From Chromobacterium rhizoryzae (GTDB lineage Bacteria > Pseudomonadota > Gammaproteobacteria > Burkholderiales > Chromobacteriaceae): a stretch of DNA of 64,000 bases. Positions within the stretch are counted from its first letter, which is position 1. Every line of letters begins with the position of its first letter. Shown piece by piece: positions 58,556 to 64,000 of the stretch. The notes below the pieces were generated by a model. That model did not search any database and was not told the DNA's origin. It saw only the letters and a program-made list of their open reading frames with translations. The DNA lies in assembly GCF_020544465.1 (NCBI RefSeq), contig NZ_CP066126.1:4278001-4342000 (forward strand). Direction: 5' to 3'. A program made the translations under genes and the position numbers.

Positions 58556-59522
58556 TCTGGTTTCCGTTTCCCCTGGCCGGCGGCGGACGTCCCGCGCCGT
58601 CTTGCCGCCACAGCGTCTTCACCACGTTCATATTGCTGTAGATCAGCGCCCGCATTTCCAGCCGCGCCCGCTCCAGCCGGGCCGAGCTGTCCAGCATGAA
58701 GTAATTGGACGCCGCCGCGATATCGGTGTCAGCGATGATGCCCGGCGCCGGCAGCCGCGCCTTGAAATCGTTGGCGTCCTTGTAGTAATTGACCTTGCGC
58801 TGATTGAGCAGCACCAGCAGATTGCCTTCGCCCACGCCCGGCAGCAGCGTCTTCATCACCGCCGGCGTGGCGGTGTTGATGTTGATCTGGCTGACGTCGG
58901 CCGGCAAGGCGGCCACATGCGGCAGCAGCTTGTCCAAGACCTCCGGGGTGTAACCCGGCAGCCAGCGCAGCATCTCCACCCGCAGCAAGGGGTAGCCGGG
59001 CAGGGCCGCGCCCGGCTCCGGCGGCCGGCCCTCTCCCGCCGGCTGGCTGGCGTCCTCCGGATCCTTGCCGCCGCGCAGTTGCTTGACCAGCGGTTCGGAC
59101 AAGCGCGTGGGCAGGCCCAGCGTGGTCAATAGCCGCTTGTAGAACACCAGCTGGCGCGCATTGGTCTGACCGTTCTGCACCAGCGAATTCAGATTGAAGC
59201 GCCCTTGCAGATCGCTCAGCCGGCCGGACACGGTCACGCCCTGGGCCTCGGTCTGCGGCAAGGGCTGGGCCCACAGCTGCGACAGGGCCACCACGCCGTT
59301 GCCGGCCGCGCCGTTGTTGAAGCGCAGGATTTCCATCGCCCAGCCCAGACCGGCGTCGGCCACCAGGCGCAGCTGGGCGCGATTGCGGTCGTTGTCGAGC
59401 TGGTGCCACCACAGGCCTTGCTGCCACAGCACCAGCGAGGCGGCGGTGGTGGCCAGCGCCACGATCAGCAAGGCCATGATCACCGCCATGCCGCGCTGCT
59501 TCCGGCTTCCCGGCGTCCTCAT
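58542..59522 (-). CDS. gspK: Type II secretion minor pseudopilin GspK
   Basis: A 326-aa large minor pseudopilin forming the pilus tip with GspI and GspJ. The prepilin segment KQRGMAVIMALLIVALATTAASLV is processed after Gly; as usual for GspK, the Glu at +5 is absent (MAVIM). The helix-hairpin-helix-like LLPGVGEGNLLVLLNQRK is a GspK hallmark. The ATG at 59522 overlaps the gspJ stop (ATGA). Confidence 0.93.
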   Translation of the reverse strand: MRTPGSRKQRGMAVIMALLIVALATTAASLVLWQQGLWWHQLDNDRNRAQLRLVADAGLGWAMEILRFNNGAAGNGVVALSQLWAQPLPQTEAQGVTVSGRLSDLQGRFNLNSLVQNGQTNARQLVFYKRLLTTLGLPTRLSEPLVKQLRGGKDPEDASQPAGEGRPPEPGAALPGYPLLRVEMLRWLPGYTPEVLDKLLPHVAALPADVSQININTATPAVMKTLLPGVGEGNLLVLLNQRKVNYYKDANDFKARLPAPGIIADTDIAAASNYFMLDSSARLERARLEMRALIYSNMNVVKTLWRQDGAGRPPPARGNGNQNDNA

Positions 59523-60091
59523 GGCAGCGCCCATATCCGTTTCGCCCATTCATTGCCCGGCATGCGGATGCGCATTTCCAGCGCGCGCGGGCTGTGCGCC
59601 GGGCTGGCCTCGCGCGGCGGCCAGTTGTCCAGCCAATTGCCGTCGTCCAGCAGCACGCGCCAGCGCACCGCGGCGTCCTTGCCCAAGAGCACGTAGGCGG
59701 TCGGCGCCGCGCCCTGGGCGTCGCCCGCCGCCCAGCTGAGGCCCTGAGCGCCGGCATGGTAGCTGATGCGCTCCTGGCCGCCGGGATAGCGGGCGGAAAA
59801 ACTCTGCAAGGTCAGCGTCTGGCCGTCGCCGTCGCTTTGCAGCAATAGCTGGCTGCCGCCCAGACTGGGCCCTTGCCCTTGCGTCGGCGCCGGCATCTGG
59901 CCGGTCAGATCGCCTTCCAGCCGCCGGAAGGCGCGCGCGGCGTCCACCCATTGCTCGCTGGTCTGCATCAGCCGCTCGCGCGAAATCAGCAAGGAGCCGA
60001 AAGCCTTGTAGCCCAGCACCGACAAGATGGCGAGCAAGCTCATCGCCACCAGGATCTCGATCAAGGTCATGCCGTCCTGCCGGCCGCGCAT
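59519..60091 (-). CDS. gspJ: Type II secretion minor pseudopilin GspJ
   Basis: A 190-aa prepilin-like protein with N-terminal RQDG-MTLIEILVAMSLLAIL, cleaved and N-methylated by GspO/PilD, with Glu at +5. The globular part ends with GNEWAKRIWALP. It starts within the gspI stop (TGATG overlap). With GspI and GspK it caps the pseudopilus. Confidence 0.93.
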   Translation of the reverse strand: MRGRQDGMTLIEILVAMSLLAILSVLGYKAFGSLLISRERLMQTSEQWVDAARAFRRLEGDLTGQMPAPTQGQGPSLGGSQLLLQSDGDGQTLTLQSFSARYPGGQERISYHAGAQGLSWAAGDAQGAAPTAYVLLGKDAAVRWRVLLDDGNWLDNWPPREASPAHSPRALEMRIRMPGNEWAKRIWALP

Positions 60092-60471
60092 CACGAACCG
60101 CCTCCGGCGTTCATCCGCAGATAGCCGGTCATCTCGGCCAGCACGTAACGGCCGTCGCCCTGCGCCAGCACGCGCACCACCACCTTGCGGAAATTGGGAT
60201 TGGGCGTCTGGCTGATCACGCGCTGCCAACGCCAGCGCGCGCCGTCGTCGTCCAGCTCTCCCGCCTGTTCGCCCACGTCCGGCCATTCGCGGCGCGCCTG
60301 CATCAGCGCGATCATGTTCTGCGCTTCCCAAGCGGCCTGCATCCGGCGCTTCATGCCTTCGCCGTTGTCGGCGGCCAGGCCGGTGGCGCGCAACAGCGCG
60401 CCCAGCGCCACCGCGATGATGGCCAGCGCCACCAGCACTTCAAACAAGGTAAAGCCGCGCTCGCGCTTCAT
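60091..60471 (-). CDS. gspI: Type II secretion minor pseudopilin GspI
   Basis: A 126-aa prepilin-like protein (MKRERG-FTLFEVLVALAIIAV) with the conserved Glu at +5 and the GspI segment AAWEAQNMIALMQARREWPD. The ATG overlaps the gspH stop (ATGA). The long open frame upstream of 60471 is not real. Confidence 0.94.
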   Translation of the reverse strand: MKRERGFTLFEVLVALAIIAVALGALLRATGLAADNGEGMKRRMQAAWEAQNMIALMQARREWPDVGEQAGELDDDGARWRWQRVISQTPNPNFRKVVVRVLAQGDGRYVLAEMTGYLRMNAGGGS

Positions 60472-60944
60472 GAGCCTTCGTCCACCTGACTGCGGCCCAG
60501 CGGCGACAGGGTCACGGCCAGGCCGCGCGTCTCGGTCTTGATCTGCAGGGCCAGCGCGTTGGCGCGCCCGTCCTGCCACAAGGGCAGCGGCCGTCCCGCC
60601 GGCCAGGGCTGGCCGTCCAGCAACAGCGCCCCCCCGTGCACGCCCTCCGGCCACAGCCGGTCGGCCAGCAGCTCGTCGTTGGCGCCGCCCCATTCGCCGT
60701 TGTCGCCGCGGCGCCGGAAGCCGTAACCCTTGGCGTCCCACATCAGGGCCAGCGGATCCCCCATTTCGGCGGCGTCCGCCGCCTGCTCCAGCACCCGCGC
60801 CAAGCGGTAGGCCTCGTCCGAGGCCTGGCGATGCGTGTCCGGCCGCATGCTGAGCGTCACCGTGGTGGCCAGCACGCCGATGATCAGCATCACCACCATC
60901 ACCTCGATCAGGGTGAAGCCGCGCGCCGGAACGGAAGAGCCCAT
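60468..60944 (-). CDS. gspH: Type II secretion minor pseudopilin GspH
   Basis: A 158-aa prepilin-like protein (MGSSVPARG-FTLIEVMVVMLIIGVLATTV), Glu at +5, with GspH-type YRLARVLEQAADAAEMGDP. It starts 14 bp after the gspG stop. Upstream frame extension lacks coding features. Confidence 0.93.
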   Translation of the reverse strand: MGSSVPARGFTLIEVMVVMLIIGVLATTVTLSMRPDTHRQASDEAYRLARVLEQAADAAEMGDPLALMWDAKGYGFRRRGDNGEWGGANDELLADRLWPEGVHGGALLLDGQPWPAGRPLPLWQDGRANALALQIKTETRGLAVTLSPLGRSQVDEGS

Positions 60945-60958
60945 CAACGACTCCGGTC

Positions 60959-61402
60959 TTACTTGACCGCGTCCCAGTTGCCGATGTCGGCGTCCACGCC
61001 CTCGCCGCCCGGCTCGCCGTCGGCACCGAAGCTCCAGATGTCGATCTCGCCGTGCGTGCCCGGGTTGGCGTACTGGTAGGGATTGCCCCACGGGTCCTTG
61101 GGCAGGCGCTCCAGGTAGCCGCCCGGCTTCCAGTTCTTCGGCTCCGGCGCCGAGGTCGGTTTCTGCACCAGCGCCTGCAGGCCCTGCTCGCTGCTGGGGT
61201 AGCGTCCGTTGTCCAGACGATACAGTTTCAGGGCCTGGCTCAAAGCGCCCAGATCCTGCTTGGCGGCGACGGCGCGCGCCTCGTCCGGACGGCTCATCAC
61301 CTTGGGCACCACCAGCGCCGCGAGTACGCCGAGAATCACGATCACCACCATGATTTCGATCAGGGTGAAGCCTCGCTGGGCCGCTTTGGAAAGGTGTCGC
61401 AT
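60959..61402 (-). CDS. gspG: Type II secretion major pseudopilin GspG
   Basis: A 147-aa major pseudopilin, the main pseudopilus subunit. Prepilin start KAAQRG-FTLIEIMVVIVILGVLAALVVP, then the GspG core LKLYRLDNGRYPSSEQGLQALV and the calcium-binding C-terminal region (IDIWSFGADGEPGGEGVDADIGNW). The length and motifs are fully typical. Confidence 0.97.
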   Translation of the reverse strand: MRHLSKAAQRGFTLIEIMVVIVILGVLAALVVPKVMSRPDEARAVAAKQDLGALSQALKLYRLDNGRYPSSEQGLQALVQKPTSAPEPKNWKPGGYLERLPKDPWGNPYQYANPGTHGEIDIWSFGADGEPGGEGVDADIGNWDAVK

Positions 61403-61432
61403 ATCTACTCCTACTACCGAGGTTTCAAAGGG

Positions 61433-61693
61433 TCAAAACAGGGAGGGGCCGTCGCCGGACAACTCCCAGACGCCGGTGGGTCCGGCATTGGCCGGCTTGA
61501 GCTGGCCCAGCTTTCTCAACTCGCTCGCCGCCCAGCTCATATCGTATTGCCAGGTGTAGAACAACTCGGTGCCTTCCAGCTCGCGAGCGCGCGCATGCCA
61601 GATGTGTTTGGCCACCGTCAGCCGGTCCGCCTTGCCGCCGTGCGCGGCCAGCGCCTCCAACACCCATTGCTGTAAAACTGCCTTGTGAGACAT
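61433..61693 (-). CDS. Small winged-helix protein (Mrr N-terminal-like) inside the gsp operon
   Basis: An 86-aa soluble protein. VLQQWVLEALAAHGGKADRL, HIWHARARELEG, YTWQYDMSWAASELRKLGQL and TGVWELSGDG reproduce the pattern of the Mrr_N winged helix (…W-x-x-x-x-LkkaG-ll…-G-v-W-x-L-t-x-x-G), which usually precedes restriction nuclease domains; here it stands alone. It is on the same strand and tightly spaced between gspF (22 bp) and gspG (30 bp), so it is cotranscribed. DNA binding or an operon-specific regulatory role is conjecture. Confidence 0.7.
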   Translation of the reverse strand: MSHKAVLQQWVLEALAAHGGKADRLTVAKHIWHARARELEGTELFYTWQYDMSWAASELRKLGQLKPANAGPTGVWELSGDGPSLF

Positions 61694-61715
61694 TCCGTGC
61701 TTCTTTCCGCGAAAA

Positions 61716-62927
61716 TCAATGCACCATCTGGTTCATGTCGATGATGGGCATCATGATGGCCAGCACGATCAGCAAGACCATGCCGCCCATGAACAGGATC
61801 AGCAGCGGCTCCATCAGCGTGGTGAAGGTGGCGAGCTTGCGCTCCACCTCCTGCTCCTGCTGCTGGGCGGCGCGGTCCAGCATATGGGCCAGCGTGCCGC
61901 TGGATTCGCCGCTGCCGATCAGATGGATCAGCACCGGCGGGAATTGACGAGTGGCGTGCAGCGCGCGCGACAGCGCCACGCCTTCGCGCACCTTGGCCAT
62001 CGCCTCGCTGACCGCGTCCTGCATCGGCAGCAGGGTCATCAGGCCGCGCGCGGTTTCCAGCGCGGTCAGCAGGGGCACGCCGCTGCCCACCAGAATGGAC
62101 AGGGTGCTGGCCATGCGCGCGGTGTTGAGCGCGCGCAGCAGGCGGCCGAACACCGGCAGCTTCAACAGCCGGGCGTGGAAGCGCCGTTTCAGCGCCGGCG
62201 CGCGCAAGGCGCGCACGGTCAGGAACAGCGCGGCGACGATGCCGGCCAGCAGCGCGACGCCCCATTGCCGCAGGAAATCGCTGGCGGCCACCAGCGCCCG
62301 GGTCAGAAAAGGCAGGGTCTGCTTGGTCTGCGCGAACACGCTGACCACCTGCGGCACCACATAGCTCATCAGGCCGGCCACCACCAGGATGGCCACCACG
62401 GTGACCACGGCCGGATAGGCCATCGCCAGCATCACTTTTTGTTGGGTGTTCTGGCGCTTGTCCAGGTATTCGGCCAAGCGCGCCATCACGGTGTCGAGAT
62501 GGCCGGACTGTTCGCCCGCCTGCACCAGCGAGCGATACAGCGGAAAAAACACGCCCGGCGCCGAAGCCAGCGCCTGGGCGAAGCTCTTGCCTTCCAGGAT
62601 GTCGCTGCGCAAGGCCGCCAGCACGGTGCGGCTGCGCGGGTGTTCGCACTGCTCGGTCACCGCGGTCAGCGCCTTTTCCAACGGCAGGCCCGCGTTGAGC
62701 AGAGTGGACAGCTGTTCGGTGATCATCACCAGTTCCGCGCGCGGCAGGCCGCGGCGCAGCGCCGAGCTGCCGGCGTCGCCGTTCTTGGCGCTGACGCTTT
62801 CCACCTCCAGCGGCAGCAGGCCGCGCTCGCGCAGCTGGCTGCGCGCGGCGCGCGCGGAGTCCGCCTCCAGCAAGCCTTTCTGCTCCTTGCCGGCGGGGTC
62901 GAAAGCGGTAAAACGGAAGGCGGCCAT
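61716..62927 (-). CDS. gspF: Type II secretion inner-membrane platform protein GspF
   Basis: A 403-aa polytopic protein with two T2SSF domains (LSTLLNAGLPLEKALTAVTEQ; LSILVGSGVPLLTALETARG) and three membrane helices, ending MPIIDMNQMVH. It links the GspE ATPase with the pseudopilus. The start ATG at 62927 shares a base with the gspE stop; the upstream frame to 62984 is not used. Confidence 0.95.
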   Translation of the reverse strand: MAAFRFTAFDPAGKEQKGLLEADSARAARSQLRERGLLPLEVESVSAKNGDAGSSALRRGLPRAELVMITEQLSTLLNAGLPLEKALTAVTEQCEHPRSRTVLAALRSDILEGKSFAQALASAPGVFFPLYRSLVQAGEQSGHLDTVMARLAEYLDKRQNTQQKVMLAMAYPAVVTVVAILVVAGLMSYVVPQVVSVFAQTKQTLPFLTRALVAASDFLRQWGVALLAGIVAALFLTVRALRAPALKRRFHARLLKLPVFGRLLRALNTARMASTLSILVGSGVPLLTALETARGLMTLLPMQDAVSEAMAKVREGVALSRALHATRQFPPVLIHLIGSGESSGTLAHMLDRAAQQQEQEVERKLATFTTLMEPLLILFMGGMVLLIVLAIMMPIIDMNQMVH

Positions 62928-64000
62928 CAGTTCCTCGTCACCCGCATGATTTCTTCCAGCGAGGTTTCGCCGGCCTTCACCCAACGCAAGCCGTCGTCGC
63001 GCAGCGAACGCATGCCGTGGCGGGCGGCGTAATCGCGCATTTTCTGTTCGGAAGCGCGATCGTGGATCAAGCGCTGCAATTGATCGTCGACCAAGAGCAG
63101 TTCATAAACGCCGTAGCGCCCCTTGTAACCGGAATGGCCGCAGCTCGGGCAGCCCGCCGGCCGGTAGTGCGGAGCGTCCGCCTCCCCTTCCAGCGGCACC
63201 GGATGCGGCGCCTTGCAGTGCGGGCACAGCCGGCGCACCAGCCGTTGCGCCATCACGCCCAGCAGGCTGGAGGCCAGCAGGAAGGGCTCGACCCCCATGT
63301 CCACCAGCCGCGTCACCGCCGAGGCGGCGTCGTTGGTGTGCAGCGTGGCCAGCACCAGGTGGCCGGTCAGCGAGGCCTGCACCGCGATCTGCGCGGTTTC
63401 CAGATCCCGGATCTCGCCTATCATCACCACGTCCGGATCCTGGCGCAGAATCGCGCGCAGCGCCTTGGCGAAACTCATGTCGATGCGCGGATTGACCTGG
63501 GTCTGGCCGACGCCGTCCAGGTGGTATTCCACCGGGTCTTCCACCGTCATGATATTGGTGTGGCGCGCGTCCAGCCGCGACAAGGCCGCGTACAGCGTGG
63601 TGGTCTTGCCCGAGCCGGTGGGGCCGGTGACCAGCAGGATGCCGTGCGGCTGGCGGATCACCTTGTCCACCGCCTGCAGCGTGTCCGCCGCCATGCCCAG
63701 CGTGGCCAGATCCAGGCGGGCGTTTTCCTTGTCCAGCAGACGCAGCACCACGCGCTCGCCGTGGCTGGTGGGCAGTGTGGAGACCCGCACGTCCACCGGG
63801 CGGCCGCCCAGACGCAACGAGATGCGGCCGTCTTGCGGAATGCGTTTTTCGGCGATGTCGAGATTGGCCATGATCTTGATCCGCGACACCATGGCCGCGT
63901 GCAGCGCGCGGTGCGGGCTGACCACGTCGCGCAGCGAACCGTCCAGGCGGAAACGCACCACCGAGCGGTCTTCAAAGGCTTCGATGTGGATGTCCGAGGC
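62927..64000 (-). CDS. gspE: Type II secretion ATPase GspE (5' end beyond window)
   Basis: The C-terminal 357 residues are present; the reading frame stays open to base 64000, where it begins ASDIHIEAFEDRSVVRFRLDG, so about 150 N-terminal residues are missing. Walker A GPTGSGKTTTLYAAL, Asp box MTVEDPVEYHLDGVGQTQVN, Walker B VVMIGEIRDLETAQIA and His box are intact. The zinc-binding CPHC...CPSC pair near the C-terminus is the GspE type. It powers pseudopilus assembly for outer-membrane secretion of folded proteins. Confidence 0.96.
   Translation of the reverse strand, partial: ASDIHIEAFEDRSVVRFRLDGSLRDVVSPHRALHAAMVSRIKIMANLDIAEKRIPQDGRISLRLGGRPVDVRVSTLPTSHGERVVLRLLDKENARLDLATLGMAADTLQAVDKVIRQPHGILLVTGPTGSGKTTTLYAALSRLDARHTNIMTVEDPVEYHLDGVGQTQVNPRIDMSFAKALRAILRQDPDVVMIGEIRDLETAQIAVQASLTGHLVLATLHTNDAASAVTRLVDMGVEPFLLASSLLGVMAQRLVRRLCPHCKAPHPVPLEGEADAPHYRPAGCPSCGHSGYKGRYGVYELLLVDDQLQRLIHDRASEQKMRDYAARHGMRSLRDDGLRWVKAGETSLEEIMRVTRN

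Overview
The window is GC-rich, densely coded chromosomal DNA with mostly housekeeping content. The gene blocks (rpsU-yqeY-dnaG-rpoD; gmk-rpoZ-spoT; greA-DUF4149-yhbY-rlmE-ftsH-folP-glmM; a separate DUF1841 gene; FNR/ANR-type regulation; a type II secretion operon) fit a betaproteobacterium of the Neisseriales, most like Chromobacterium or a close relative. This assignment comes from gene order and protein resemblance only. No phage, transposon, CRISPR array or rRNA was seen.

Layout. 1-2 kb: divergent lysR/lysA pair of the enterobacterial kind. 2-4.3 kb: an orphan small ORF, a periplasmic BON-domain protein and lytic transglycosylase MltA. 4.7-10.9 kb: an apparent tyrosine-decarboxylation locus (amino acid/amine antiporter, 642-aa PLP decarboxylase, aromatic amino acid permease, tyrS) headed by an FNR/ANR-type promoter, followed by a convergent GntR regulator. 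11.9-16.9 kb: tRNA-Ile2(CAU), rpoD, dnaG (TTG start), yqeY, rpsU. 17-21.2 kb: thiG, thiS, spoT, rpoZ, gmk. 21.4-23.3 kb: purine permease and apt. 23.4-27.3 kb: an unusual module of PadR regulator, two HAAS-type proteins and an exported beta-rich protein, divergent from a patatin-like protein that lacks the catalytic dyad; three matching palindromes lie between them. 27.4-32.4 kb: arginine deiminase operon arcDABC with an FNR/ANR box, then a 42-codon membrane protein gene with its own FNR-type promoter and terminator. 33-43.9 kb: mixed single genes (ferredoxin reductase, SDR, trmB, glutathione peroxidase, DUF1841, hydroxyacid dehydrogenase, DUF2189, FKBP, DedA, alr), a candidate small RNA near 37.1 kb, and a rhombosortase next to its likely GlyGly-CTERM nuclease substrate. 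44-50.6 kb: glmM, folP, ftsH, rlmE, yhbY, DUF4149, greA. 50.7-55.9 kb: carB-leuE-carA with a structured carA leader. 56.1-64 kb: type II secretion operon gspE-F-(winged-helix ORF)-G-H-I-J-K-L-M-N, with gspE cut by the window end.

How the parts fit. Three 14-bp FNR/ANR-like boxes (4694, 32503, 33082) suggest that the decarboxylation locus, the arginine deiminase operon and the small membrane protein are induced together under oxygen limitation. Both pathways consume acid equivalents and yield energy (ion-motive force from precursor/product exchange, or ATP from carbamoyl phosphate). CarAB makes carbamoyl phosphate while arcB and arcC break citrulline down through it, so the two sets should be oppositely regulated. 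The secretion operon, rhombosortase and ExeM-like nuclease plausibly form one export route for a surface or released nuclease.
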